64,000 nt of DNA. Origin: Sinotaia quadrata (Eukaryota; Mollusca; Gastropoda; Architaenioglossa; Viviparidae). The stretch is taken from contig CM054184.1 of assembly GCA_028829895.1 (NCBI GenBank), forward strand, positions 25,809,201 through 25,873,200. Reading direction: 5' to 3'. The first letter of the stretch is position 1. Every line of letters starts with the position of its first letter. This document shows, one piece after another, positions 11,901 through 26,800 of the stretch. The position numbers and the translations under genes were made by a program. Under the pieces are notes generated by a model. It was not told where the DNA came from. It made no database searches and was given only the letters and a program-made list of their open reading frames with translations.

Positions 11901-14900
11901 TCTGAAATCCATGGGAGTCCTTCTACTTTCTGATAAATTATTAAAAATCCACAACATGTGGTTGATTCCTGGGTGTCTATTTCTCTAATTATTTGCTTAT
12001 TTAATTTTTCCTAAGCCATCTTTGATATAGAATCTGTGAACATTTTTGTGTGCTCAAGTTAATTAAACAAATCAAGCTAAACAAAAAAACAAAACAAAAA
12101 TTCTGGATCATACAATAAAATTCAAAATATGTATGACACTTTAGAAGCAACATATGAAGTTTTAAGTTAAATTCAAATTCTAAGTGTTCTAATTTGGTAT
12201 TCTCATTACCCATACCAGACTTTTGAAGACACCTGCAGCAAGTTGAAGGCTAAAAAGAAAATCAAAGTTTTTAAATCTGTGTTGTATTAGTTCATATTAA
12301 ATTTGTGAAGTATTGTTCTCATTATATTTGTGAAGTATTGTTCTCATTATATCTGTGAAGTATTGTTCTCATTATATTTGTGATGTATTGTTCTCATTAT
12401 ATTTGTGATGTATTGTTCTCATTATATTTGTGATGTATTGTTCTCATTATATTTGTGATGTATTGTTCTCATTATATCTGTGAAGTATTGTTCTCATTAT
12501 ATTTGTGAAGTATTGTTCTCATTATATCTGAAGTATATGTCCCAGCATTCAGGTTCACTAACAAATTTTGAGCCATGCAATTAGATTTATTTTCTGGCAA
12601 TTCCCTGAAAAAATAAAATTGGTTTTGAAATTTCTACATTAGATTAAAAAGCCCAAACAGTGCAATTTCTTTTTTAATGGATATAAGCCTGATAGCCTGG
12701 GAAGAAATTTAAAAAAATCAGTATTAATATTAGAAACAAATATTGCTTTAGTCTTATATTATCTGCTGGATAATAACAGTTTGATTACTTAAATGATTAT
12801 AAACATAAAAAATAAAAATAAAACCCCCAAAACAATCCAAAATAACACACACGCAAAAAAAAAATGTTATCCACATGATTTTAAACTTAGCATCTCCAAA
12901 TCCCAGCTTGATTTTCTGTGAATGCAGGAAGGAAATAAATAACAAATAAACAATAAACCAGTATCTTATAAACTTACAAAGTTTAAATAAATATTTATAA
13001 AATATTTGACCAACCATGTCCATAAGCAACTCCATGCTTTCCACATACTCGCCAGTCAAAACCTTTGCGGCATATAGCATCAATGACAGAACACTTTGTA
13101 CCATGGAACAACATTTTCTCCTCAACACTTAGACCATCATTTTCCTGCACCATTTCAAGACGCTTCCTAATAATGGGAGAAAAAAATTAAACACTTTACA
13201 ACATTTTAAGAAATAAACCCAATGTGTCCCCCCAAAACGCAAACTATACAATAACATTTTTCCATTAACACTTTATAATAGAATCAAAATCAAACTTATT
13301 TTGGAGGTTTGCACAAAAAAAGTACAAATCCATAATATTTTAAGTTACAATATTTAATGGTAATGCTACAAATATAAATTGAATTGTTAAGTATTTATTA
13401 TAAATTGGCATTTTGGATTTTGACTATATTTATTTTAAAATCAGTAATTATTGAGGACTCACTGTCTTTCGATTGTTTCTTGCTCGTTAATAATCAGCCT
13501 AATCTATGAGAATACTCTTCTGTCAAGAATGTTTTCTTTGTTTCTGAATTTTGGCTGACATCATTGTCAGTGCTAAAATAGCTTAGCCTCTTTCTGTGAT
13601 GTCTTAACATACAATTCTTCTGTGTATATTATTTTACAGTGCAAACTGTATATCATAATTATTTCTTGGGCAAAAGGTGTTCAATTATATCAGGTAGTAC
13701 CAACTAATTTTTCAAATTTCATTCAGAGTAAAACAAAAGTGTTTACATGATAGTATTAGATAATATAAGGTTGCTTGCAAAATTCTAATAGAAAACCTCA
13801 AGAAAAAAGTTTATGAAATTTATGAAGTTTATGAATCATCATATGAATATAGAAGTTAGTCACCATCAATTTACAAGACGAATAAAGGCTCATTTTTGAT
13901 ACACTGTAAAAAGTTAAAATGCTCAGTTATGAAATGGAAAATTTTAAATTAAAACAGAAAGGTGTATTCCAAATGATAAAAAATGAAGAAGTTTTTTTTT
14001 TCAGAGAATGTATTATATTTTACAAACTGTGCAAACATAGCTCTTCATTATGTAAATCATTTGTTATGCATTATAAAGTGCATATTCAAGACATATAAGA
14101 AATAAGTGTCTTAAAATGTATTTAAAACAATAAAGTACCAAGGAGTTTTAGCCCAATTTTCTCCAAAGACACTGATCTAGAAGCTAGCGATATGAGGTCT
14201 CAAACAATCTTTGGAATTTAGAGGACAAAAACGTTAATACACAAATTGTAAAATGTCACATCTCTGGAACCATGTTACAAATGTGGTTCAAATATTAAAA
14301 GAAAGAGGAATTCATGCTCTATCTAGATGATGTAATCAATATTTGCTGACTTAAAAAATGTTAAGATTATTATTCTAGCTTGTTGAGAGTCAACTATCAT
14401 ATAATTTATAACTCATTCAAATAATATCTTTTCAGCATCTAATTGTAATGTGTGTATTAATGAATATACATTTTTTGGTTATTTAGAAAAAGAAACTGAA
14501 CATACAGAAAGTTATGAAGGTTTTACAACAATTACATCAGTAGTTATACTTCCACCAACTAAATAATAATTTGTACTGAACATAACAAAACCTGCTCCTC
14601 AACCACCACCAAAAAAAAAAAAACCACCCCCAAAATTGTTGCAACACACTGCAATATCTTGCAAACCTTCATATATCACTTTTAAATAATATAAAAATGT
14701 GACAGGTCTTCTAAAAGGAAATGCTAAGTATAAACAAAAAACCCAACAAGAGAATGGTTAGAAGGTAATTTCAATTGTTAATCAATCATTCACTTTGTTG
14801 AATCATTTTCAAATATAATTTTGATATAACACTTTTAGTATAAAGCTTATGTGCGGCTTTAATAATTTTATTTCAATAAAATAAACTATGCAACTAAATA

Positions 14901-17900
14901 GTTAAAAAGGAAAATAATGTTAAGAGGGGGGTTGTTAAGAACTGCAATAAAAAAATAGTAATTAGTATAAAGTAAAAGTAATTTAAAACCCAAAATATAA
15001 TTATAAATAAAACAAAGAATAAATATATACGTATTTAGATATTAATTCACTATTAGCAATTAAATTTTTAATGTTTAAGAGAACAGTTGTAAAATCCATG
15101 TACCTAGACTAATTATTACATATACAAGTAAATTATTAAACAGTTACTAATTCATACTATGTTTATAATTAATATTAAGAGTAATATATGTAAAATCAAG
15201 ACCCTGAAAATATAATTGCTTGATTAAGTTTTATCACTAAATGTAATGTGTGTACAAAATATTTTAATGAAAATAAGCTGTAGGAGACTTGGTACAGTTT
15301 GCTGAAAGCATAGCACTATTCTTTCCTAGGTGACTCTTCAACCAAAAAAAAACTACAGAAAATCGCAATAAAAAAAAACAACAAACAAATCTCAGTAAAG
15401 TTTAACTTTAGAATAAGATATATTAATAATTATTAATCAAATAATATGACTGTAAAAAAAAAAATCGAGTATAAAATAAATGCTACTATAAAACAAAGCT
15501 AAAGTTTTATTTTTACCAAAGCGTGCTTCATAGATAGTTTAAAATTAGTGTGAAATACAGTAGGGTTGTCGCAAAGAAATAATTAGGAACTATAGAAGTG
15601 AGGATCAAAGACATTGATCTTGTAACTGTATAGCTGCTAAAATTAACTTGCAATTACTAATTAAATTCATACACAAATAAAGAGCTATATATAATGGAAG
15701 CAATACTAACTGATAAGCATCAAAATCAATCACTTATGAAGTTTGCTGTAGCTCTAAATTTTGTAACACCCACACCACTGCCTTTGCTAGAATTTAAAGC
15801 AGAAGCTTTTTCAGTTACTGTTTGCACTAAACTACACCTAAAATTACAAGAGGATTTTAAATGCTAGCTTCAAGGTATAATGGATGCTGTTCTCATTGCA
15901 CTTTTGCAGGTTTCAGCAGGAAAAAAAAATATTCAAATGCAGCAACAGCAATGATTTCCAAGTAACTAAGTTTTTAACTGATTACCAAAGCTTGAGAGTT
16001 AGGTTATGAGTAATAAAAATGGACCGGGAGAAAGTTTACGATTGCACCCTTATTTTTTTGTTCTTACAGATAAATGATATAAGAAAAAGTCAAATGCAAT
16101 CATATGCGAAATGAAATTTTCATGTTGTATAATTGTCCCCAACAAATAGATCCAATTTAAATGAATTTGACAAAAATAAATTTCAATGTGCATTTTATAA
16201 CAACCAATGCAAAACTGTCTACTTTAAAACCTTAATATATAATAAACAGTGCTTTTCTCATTAAAAATGTTGGCTGGCACTTGAAGAGACACATCTACAA
16301 TGTATATATATTCCATTTCTCTTTGTCTAGAATTTTAATGTGCAACATAAAGTATAGGGTCACTATAGCAATTAAAAAACACTAATGTATGGATTTTAAT
16401 GAAAATTTACTACAAAGGTACAACACTTTTTCTAAATATCCTAGGACATATGCTTTTCTTGTTAAACCTGAACAGTATGATGCTTGACTAATGATTCTGT
16501 CATGTGCACCCCCACCCCCCTAAAAAAAAAGACCCCCCCCCTTCCCCACCCCACAACCTACTAAATCTACTTACAAAGAAAAGTATTTCCACAATATGGG
16601 GTTCTGGATTCGTAGGATTTTGGTGATGTCAGCCTGTGGAAAGGACATTGTATCATGAAACCTGATTGCCATTTCTATGTATTCCTCAGAGTCTGGAAGC
16701 AATGGGACTGCCAAAAGAGTCTGCATGGAACAAGAAATATTTTTATTAAAAAAAAAATCTATGTTATCCAATTTATTAATGAAAGTTTTTCAACTGTCAA
16801 ATCATAAACAAAATACATCTATATAAAAAAAAAAACACAAACAAACTATTAATGAAAAAACAAACAAAATAACTTTGAGGTGCTAGTTGTTTGTATATAA
16901 ATATGTTACATGCATGAGTGTCAATTTATTAATAAAAAGTTTTTCAACTGTCAAATCAAAAACAAAACACAGCTATAAAAAATGTATAAATGAAAAACAA
17001 ACAAAATAATGTTGTGCAAGTGTATGTGTGGGTTTATGTGTGTTAAATACATGAGTGCATGCATCTTTACAGATCAATTTGTGAAAGTAATTAGACAATG
17101 TTTTAGACAAATACAACAGGCCATTTTCAGGCCATTTTCTCTGTGCACAACAATACAAATCTACAATTAGCCTCAAAAGTGTAATCTGATAAACATTCCT
17201 TAAATTACTTTAATGCAGGCTAAATATGATGTTAAAAATAGATTATCTGCAGTGCTTTTTATAAGAATTAGTCTTTAAACATGGAAACAAATTAACATTG
17301 CTGTTAATGACCAGTTTTTAAAACTCAAATTCCACCAGCCATTAACTTTTGTGATAGCTTGCATTTAGTATTTTGTGTCAAATTTTGCTTATTCCATTAC
17401 AAGTTGATTTGCAGCCATAAACAAGTCTGAAAAGATTTTTTTTTCACAATTGCTTTTTATTTACTAGACCTTACTAAGTTACTTGTCTAAAACAAAAATA
17501 TCTAAGAATAGACATAACAGTTACAGACTTCCAAAAAAATTGCACATTAAATTGCACTGTTCAGAATGCTCAACTTGCTAAGCAAATTTTTTGTGGGTTT
17601 AATTTTGTGTGTGCGTGCACGTGCACATTTTTTAAAAAACAAAAATCTATGGTTAACAGGAAAAAATATGGTCAGTCAGATAATCTTGAACCAAGAATTT
17701 TTTCTTCTTCTTCTTATTCAAAACTTTATAAAGATAGTTCAGTAGAGTTTGAAATGATGAGCATAATTAAAATATTTACAACAACTAAGTTTTCTAACAA
17801 ATATTTCAGTTGAGTTTAAAGAGATAATAACTGAAATATTATCCTCCAACCCCAAGTTTTTGAACAAAAATTGTTAAAATTGTTAAGATTAACTTTTGGC

Positions 17901-20900
17901 CATTAGTTGTGACAGTGTTGCCCAACCAGTATAGTGTGGTGACTGTCACAATTGTCAGAAAATTGCACATGATATTGAGAAGGTGCATCCAGTTTCTGCT
18001 TATTTTACACGGGGGGAAGGGGAGAGGGAAGAAGAAGACTACATCAATTTCTTTCCCTATCTGTCTGTTTACAGGTGTCAAAAGTGGGAAGAGGCAGTCA
18101 GAATGTGAGTCCTCTGCAAATAGTGACTGCGGCTTTCTTTCTATCAGTGCAATCATAGACCAAGTCTGTTCGGGTGGGTATACATGCATGCTATAATATT
18201 TTAGTAGTTGATGGCCATGTCAAAGTATTTTATTTTCTATCCACATTATCCACAAGTTTAGGAACTTGAATTTTTCTGTTGATTGGCCTTATCCTGATTA
18301 GTTCCAACGGATATTAGACACCTGTTCTGTTTGGAAAGGGAGGCAGACAAAGATGATCTTTCAACAATTGGAGAATTCTGCAAAGGGTCATTAAAAAATC
18401 ATCACTCACTAAAAATGTTGTCTCGGATGCTAATGCTGGTTGTTAAGTGGCTTAGACTTTTGCTAGTAGCAGTTTTACTCAGTTGTTACTGTTGTTGCTT
18501 CTTATTTCCAGTTGTTTTCAGATTGGAGGAGAGTGTGTGTGTGTGTATGTTTTGTATTGCTGTTTTTTGGCTGTCTGACATCAGGTGTAGTAATTCTACC
18601 CATTTTTTTGTTGTTGTCTGAGATTGGCCTCACTGACGGAAGGGGAGAGAGTGATGGCAATAAATCAAGAGATTCCATACTGATATCCACATCTGAAGGT
18701 CTGAATTGATGTCAACTGTTTCTGTAGGCTTGGTCAAAATTGCCTGGTCTGCTAAACAGACCTTAATTCTGACAGGAATTTAGATTAGAGTGGTGAACAT
18801 ATATAACACAAGAATAAATAAATAATTTGGGATTTGTCTGATTTGTCTGGACATGGATACTGTTTCTCTAAATGTTCACCACCCCAACCCAATGATAGAA
18901 GATAGTAATCTGACAAGTTTAAAGAGGAACGTTACTAAATTACTATACATAATGAAAGTAACTTTCCACAAACTGATATTCATGTGTCCAAATTTAGACT
19001 AATTCAAAAATTAACACTCAGACTTAGACTTGAAATTTCTTTGTACTCTTTATAAAGAAGAAAAAAGACAAATTAAATTTTCTGTACCCCCAAGTCAGCA
19101 ACTATATCCATTCCAAAGTGTCAAGTCCATCAGGAAAAAAGTAAAAAAAGTCAAGAGAAATTAAGTTTATTTAGGTGTGACAAAATATGGTGACAATCCT
19201 CATCTCTTTCCTTACAAAACAAAATACCTTAAAAAAGTGTAACAAAATGTTGCAAGCACATGCAAAGGTTTTCCTGTGGAGAACCTGTACCAATTATCTT
19301 TTGTCTATTAGTATTAGTTCTAGTATTACAAGTAACAAAATAAGAATTTTATTTCATAAAAAAACTTTTACTCCAAATTTGACTTCTGAGGGGTAAATGC
19401 CATATCTAAATAAGAATCTTTTAGTTTTAAAGAACATATATTATTTGGCAAGGTCCAATAAAAAAATAAATAAATTTTACATCTATACTCAGTCAGTTGC
19501 AAATCAAATTTTTAATTTTTTTTTGTTGAATATGACTGGCTATTTTACTCCTGAGACTGAGATGAGAGAGCAAGGAACAAAAATGAGCAGAGAGAAAAGT
19601 AAACATGGATAAAACTTAGAAAGGTAAAACAGGTGACACAAATAAAAAGAAAAAAAGAGATGTGATATGCACATAAAAACAAAATATAATAGAGAAAGAA
19701 GAATTATCTACATGAAATAAAGATCATTTATAAATATGAGAGAAAGCGGTGATAGAAGACAAGCGTGTGAGTGGCTACAGAGGGGTGAAAAAGAAGAGAC
19801 CAGACATGACAGTAAGAAGTCAGAAAGATGCTGTATGACAGGGGTCTCAAACTCATTTTGCCTGGGAGTCACTGGAAGTAGAATCTGGGTGAAGCTGGGC
19901 CGCATCATTATTCCCTGCTGCCAGAGACCTGGCAACACTTCCTCTTACACAGCTCAGACACATTTGGCTTCAGGGAGGAAGCCACTATGACCCTCAGTAT
20001 GGCTTGAAGATGCTCATCAGTAAGTTTGTCCTTGAATTTTGACTTATTCAAGTTCATGGTGGAGAAGAGCTATTCACACTGATAGGTGCTCCCCAAAAGG
20101 CACTTGGTCCGCTTGAACATCCTGGAAAGCTCAGGGAAGGTAAGGGGTAATTCTCTCAAAAACTGTCCAAGCTTGTTTGCTTTTCCACTCATCTCCCTGA
20201 ACTTGGCTTTGAGTTCGGAATTACACTTATGTCAATTAGATCCATTTGAAGCACAGGAGGGACATCTTCCACATTGAAGAAAGGGTCAGCAAATATTTGA
20301 AAGGTGGTTCTGTGTTTCTTGAAATCTGCAAACCTGTGATCAAATTCTTCCTGCAGCTTTACAATGGCATCAACATACTTCTCACCACTGAATGGTGTGC
20401 CAGAATCCATGAGTGCCTTACATGCTGGGAAATGGCAGATCCTGAGGTATGGTAGCCCACAGGTGACAAAAACTCCCAGGGTGCATGAGAAAAATGTGCG
20501 GGCCGCACTATCACTTAACTTTAATATCAAGTGGGGGCCACAAAATATTGTCTGGTGGGCCGCGAGTTTGAGACCCCTGCTGTATGAGAAGGACAATGAG
20601 AGAGAGATGAGAGAAAGACAAATGACAGCAAGAGAGTCAGAATACATCATAACATGGCAAAGAATATGAATACATCATTACATGGCAAAGAATATGTGAT
20701 TACAGCGATAAGAGAAAAATAGAGAGAGAGAGAAGGAGGGAGAGGATGAGGGAAAGGTAAGAAAAAAAGATGTGTGCTGCTTGTGTGGGAAAGAAAGAGA
20801 GAGATGGGTAATTTTAGTAGAAACACTTTCTGAGGCACAAGAAATATTTACAATTACATACAAAAATTTTAAAACATCATGAAAAACTAAAAAAGGCACA

Positions 20901-23800
20901 GATAGCACTGATTCAACAATCCGATTTTGAAGTATGAGCCACTCTTATGCAATTGTAGTTAATTTAAGTTTTGTCTTATTTGAAAATGGTTTTGATAGAC
21001 TAATTATTATTTTAAAATGTAACAAATTATTTTATTATTTTTATACTAGTAAAATCACACACACACACATACTTTAAATATTCACATCACTTCGTATACA
21101 TATATGATATATATTCAATGAGTCACTGTACATGGTTAGCAGGAGCATCACAGAAACTAAAAGGACTTCAATTAAACATGTATAATTTTTAGAATCTAAC
21201 AAATTAAATCTTTAATTTTTCAATGTTTATTTCTTAACAGTGACTGCTAACAGTAATGAAGTAAAAATGAATTAAATCATTTTCTTGCAAGTAGAAAGTC
21301 ACTCAAACTGAAAGCTGACCTTCAAGTATTCACACAATTCAAAATCGTGGTCCAAATGTGGTCAAATAGTTCATAATTATATACAAAGAAAATATCTCAT
21401 TGGCTGAAAGCATGTTTTTCCATAAGCCAAGATCAGTTCTTGAACTGCATGCAATATTGAGACTAGAAAAAATGGAGACAGATTTTACTATGCATTCCAG
21501 CAATGTGGCCTGGTTATAGTTTTATTTTATAGTTTAGTGTTATTCATCTAGATGGGATTTTACTTTTGTAAAACTTCAATTTTAAATGATAAAAGTAATA
21601 ATTACCAAGTAATAGATTTAAAAGGTCTCATAAAAGAAATTAATTCTGTAAGGAATTGTCAAGTCAGTTAGATCCTGGGAAAAGGTCAGAGTAAAGGCAA
21701 ATTTTGCAGATATAACCATAGTGAAAAGTTATTAGATTTATGACATTTTGGCATAAGTCAATGGCCAGATAAGTCTGATAATTAAGGAGGAGGAAAGGAT
21801 TATCAATATGAGAAATAATAAGGCAAAGATATATTTATGCATGTGAAAAGTCTTGGTTTAGAGTTAACTGACCACCATTTGGCAAATTCAACTGTCTTTT
21901 GCTTTTATAATACCCAATGAATGAAGTAATTTGTAACCACTTTAATGAATATGGACAAACAATAATAAAATATTATTATTATTACCGTATTATTATCCAT
22001 TTTTGCCCAGTTCTCAGGATAATCTTTCTGCTTTTCATGTTCTTGATCTGATGAATTGCTCTTCCCATTTTGCTTGTCACATCCATCAGAATCTTGTCTG
22101 GAGGTCAGGGTCAGGTCCCCTGTTTCATCCTCATCCATCCACTCAAATTCACTCATCTCATCATCATCATTATTGTCATCTTTAGTGCTTGTACTTGGCT
22201 TGAAACTATCAGCTAAAGACACAGACCGTGAAGATGTTTTTGTTACTTCCTTCAGGTTAGCAATAGATGATTTTGATGAAGAAGTACGGTTGGTACAAAT
22301 ATTTATTGATACAGGAGAATCCAAGCTAGCATCATCACTGTTCTGAAAATCACTGTTGTCATTATCATCACTATCACCATTATCACCTCCATTTTCATCA
22401 TCAATGTCATCACTTTCATCATCTATGTCATTGTCACTAGTATCACTAGTTTGAACCTGGGTGTTGGTTTTTGAGACAGAAGTGATGGTCGGAGTGCTGG
22501 GTGCATCTGTTGAGGTTACAGATGTGTTATCAGAAGTAGAAGAGTTTGGTGTTGCATTTAGAAGCATCATGTCAGAGATGTACTCAACATAATCACGGTC
22601 CAATTTGTCTTCCAGTATCTCTACCACCATATTAGGAAGTGAATGTTTCAGTTCACCTGCATCAAATAAATAGTGGCAAAACAACAAAATTAATTATAAT
22701 AGGTTTCAGTAAATACTCGCCTACCATGATTTACAAACATTTACAACTACTTAAATTATATAAAGTAAAAGCACATTAAGTGTTATATGATTTGGTAAAA
22801 TCTATGAAATGTGCAAATTTCTGTACAACAATGTCATTAAGTCATTTCACATAAGACTTTTCCCATCTATTTTGAATCACACATTGTCTTTGTATGTAAT
22901 TTATAATTCTAACCAGGATGTTTTGGAAAGGACAGCACAGATGATGTCTAAATATATTAGTTACTACTTGCAATACTAATGAGAAAAGTAAAATTAGAAA
23001 TCCTTATTATCTATAGAAACAATAAGTAACAGCAGGCATTTTCATTCTTATCTTATCTATTATATGTAAATGTGGCTAACTAAAAAGTTTAATATGAATT
23101 AATGTATTTTCAGTTATCTTCTATTACAAAGTTCATTCTGACTTAATTGTGGATTGTTTCAATGTTTAAGGCATAATGAAAACTATAATGAAATAATGCT
23201 TAAACGATAAAACTTTAATTTTTTCCCCCCACAACACTTGCTTCTACTAGTTCCAGTCATTAAGATACATTGGAGATTGAGGTTTAAAAAAGAGTTGTGT
23301 GTGAACTTGTCATAAAATATTTTTAAAAAAAAATACTGAAATAACTTGATACAAAAGTATCAAAGAGTAAAATTACATGACTTTAAGAACAATTTTTATA
23401 AAAGTTCAAAGATCATATTCAAACAATAAAAACTAAAATTAACATAGTAAAATTTGCAAAATTAAAAAGGAAACATTTTGTTTTCTTTAAACAGCATTTA
23501 GTACCTTAATAAAATCAACAGCACAATATGGAGTGTTGTAACAAGTATCAGCAACCCCCCCCCCAAAAAAAAAAAAAAAGAATAATAATAAAAACTGATC
23601 ATATAGAGTCAGTAACAAAAAAAATATGAAATGTAATAAAAATGTGTCAGGTACACCACTAAATGCCTAAGAAATGAACACATGATGTGCAATAAATGTT
23701 ACAGAATTCAAGACTGCTTCAGAGAACACAGGAGTACTTTTAGTTTTATTTCTTCCCAAAACAAAAACAATTACATGTATATATATACACAGACACATAT

Positions 23801-23841
<41 letters not shown>

Positions 23842-26800
23842 AATGAAAATTAAGCTGTAAGAAAAAATATTTGATTAATGTAAGAGGAAAAAAACAAGCA
23901 AGTGACTAATGTAAGGGGGAAAAAAGCGTTTGATTATAACTATAAATGTGTAACAGAGAAGATTCTTTGAGTAAGAGTCTAGACTCAGAAAATTATGCTG
24001 TATATGTAAGTGAAAAGATGCATCAAATTACTTTATATATTTAGTTTATACTGCTTAGAGTGCCATATGCATGGTCTTGGTAGATATTTGTTTTAAGGCA
24101 GACAAGATCACAGTGAAAAATGCAAACTACAAAGAACAAGTTATTTCTGAATGGGAAAATCAACCATAGGTGAATTTATATCAACAGAATCTTAATTTAT
24201 TAATAACTGTTATCATTAATTCAAATAAAAGGGATAATCTGCCTTATGAATCTTAAAATTATTTTCTAACTACATCATCAATCAGAAAATCAACAGTTGA
24301 TTCCTTACTGCAAATTAATTTTATTCTTCAATAGTATGAATCCATTCCCATCTGGCTAAATGGAAAGCTTAAATTTACAATAGAAGAATATTCAAGTGTT
24401 TGAATGTCCTTTCCTTAGTATATCTTTAATGTTGTTCCTTAGTATATCTTTAATGTTGTTCTTTAGTATATCTTTAATGTTGTTCCTTAGTATATCTTTA
24501 ATGTTGTTCCTTAGTATATCTTTAATGTTGTTCCTTAGTATATCTTTAATGTTGTTCCTTAGTTATTTTTTTAGTATATCTTTAATGTTGTTCCTTAGTA
24601 TATCTTTAATGTTGTTCCTTAGTATATATTTAATGTTGTTATTTATGATCAACAGTTTTTAGACATAATGAGCATATGATTTTTCCAGTTCATTACAAGT
24701 AAAACATAATCCACATAAAAAAACAGTCCAACAATTCTAATAAACATAGTTATAGACAACTAAAATACCCCAGATATAATGCAAAATTGACATTATATTA
24801 TAGTTTATTATAAATTGCAAAAGAATTTTTTTTAAAATTTCATAAAATTGATCGCGAAACAACAAACAGGAATATTCATGGTAAACTAGCTAAAGCAACT
24901 GACGAATAAAATATATCTAGAATGTATTTTTAAATCATTTGCTATGTAGTTAATGTCAATATTTTCCCAAAGGCCTTGTAACAAAACTGAGAAAATTACA
25001 GAAAGCTGATAAATGACCACATCGGCAAATGTTAATGAAAAAAAAGCAGTAACCAAGTGTTATGCAGAAAACATAAACAAGCAAATTGTCATATCTCTGA
25101 AACTACATATCACAAAGTTGGTTCACATATCAAAATGATCAGCAACTATACTTTATCTAAATATATAAAGAATATCTATTAATTTACATTTTTCATTTTA
25201 TTGTATATTTGTATTTATAAAGAAGATGCAAATGGATAAATGTTGAAATGATAATACCACAGTTATTTTTTACCATAAAAATGACCAGCAAATTAACTAA
25301 AGATCAGATAATGTTCAAAATTTTATTTGCTTTAATATTTTAACAATACAAACTTTCAAATTTAACGAATCTTAATAACTCTATACTTGATACAAAAGCA
25401 CTCTATATACATAATGCATCTAGATAAAAAGATGTTTAATACTAAAATACATAACCTATCACTAGTTATAAAAAACTAATAAGCAAAACACCTCTATTTA
25501 TTTTGAAGGTTTTGTGATAAATATTATAACAATGACAAACTTTATTTTTAAAACAGTTCTCTACCTATGTGTAAATGAAACAGTAATGACATGACATTTA
25601 ATAATGGCAATGTACATTACAAGCCTGAAGCTCTCTGATGAAACTTTCATCAGTTTAAAAAAATTAAAAAAAGGTTCATTTGATCACCTGACTTTGAAAC
25701 AAAACAAAGAAGAGTATTGTAGTACTTGCATATTTTAATGATTTTCTCTATTTCTTTTCAAACCTGTGCATGTTTTGAGAGACAGGCATAGTACAAGCCA
25801 GCCTTTCAGAATGTGATCTTTCAAACTTAATTTCTTTTTGCAAAACTTTGAAATTCTGAACACAGATCATTAGAAACTTCAAAAGCAGTTAAAGAATTAT
25901 ATGCATTCAGTAGTGAGTCACGACTAATGCCATATTTATATTGGAATGGTCCAATATAATTAAGTTTAAATGCTTGTAGAAACAGGAAAGAACATTTTCC
26001 CAGTTGTTAAAAGGATGTTCTTGAGCTGGATTATAACTTTGTGAACACATGACAACAGTTGTGGAATGCTGTGACCAAAATTCAAAGGAAAGATATGTCT
26101 CTGCAAAGATGGAAATTTCTTCAGAAGTTTTTTTTATATATTTAAAATCAGGTTATAGACGATCTAGTTGCGCTGAAAGTCGGTTGGCAGTTGCCTCTTC
26201 CCACAGCTAAGAGATCTGAAAACAAGTGAGCATAAAGTTGTCAGCTGCAGAAAACATGCCACGAGATTGGATGATCATGTAGGGGGCGTTTCCAGCTTCC
26301 GCCGCTTTCGTGCTGCCACGAGATATTCAATCCACAACATTTTCAATAAAAAAATAAAATACATAAAAAATATTAAATTTACTATTAAAACAAAAAACAT
26401 CAGCAGTGTAAACGCATGCATTAACTGACCTACTAATATTAATAATTAATTAATGTGAAAAGATGCTGCTGATAAGCTAGTTTTAAAAAAAATGCAATAA
26501 ATATCAAGTTTGCTCAAAACATTAAAATACTTGTGCAACTTAATGAATTGGTTGTCTTTAATAATTAAATAATGTAATATGAAAATCCCCACAGTAGCTT
26601 AATCTTTATTTATGTACCACTAAAGAAATTAAAAGATCATGAAACCAGACTAGCAATAAAAGGCTAAAATTAATTAAAAAAAATAAAAACAAAACTGGAC
26701 CAAAAATAGAATAGTGCTTAAAATAAACATTTCACAGGTCAACATTTTTCAGCTGTTTATACTATTTTTTTTTTTTTGCACTGAGAGTTATCTTTTCTTG

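Larger units (their letters stand above)
8944..13014 (-). other. Intron 6 of the RING-PARP gene
   Basis: AT-rich intron. It contains one copy of a dispersed repeat (9771-11400, partner at 33969-34870) and a 25-bp minisatellite at 12297-12537. No further coding sequence was recognised. Confidence 0.8.
16721..21985 (-). other. Intron 4 of the RING-PARP gene
   Basis: Contains a tandem duplication next to exon 5 (16769-17060), a 741-bp hAT deletion derivative (19839-20579) and purine-rich tracts around 20710-20810. Several open frames at 17.6-20.9 kb show no family motif apart from the hAT remnant. Confidence 0.8.

Noticed and set aside
12754..13128. 124-residue minus-strand frame starting MLRRKCCSM
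   Set aside because: The frame is shifted relative to exon 6; the real frame of this region reads EEKMLFHGT and is fixed by both neighbouring exons.
16507..16553. Runs of C, also near 139, 627, 680, 3567, 6169, 23555, 33711, 50664 and 51333
   Set aside because: They are short homopolymers spread through introns and intergenic DNA, with no consistent position relative to genes; G runs on the plus strand also occur (46928, 52879).
17839..18621. Several 95-116-residue frames on both strands in intron 4
   Set aside because: The frames overlap each other antisense, show no motif or splice structure, and lie in an intron of the minus-strand gene.
24396..24662. 88-residue open frame of repeating ISLMLFLS on the plus strand
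   Set aside because: It is the translation of a 24-bp minisatellite; the unit length keeps the frame open by arithmetic.
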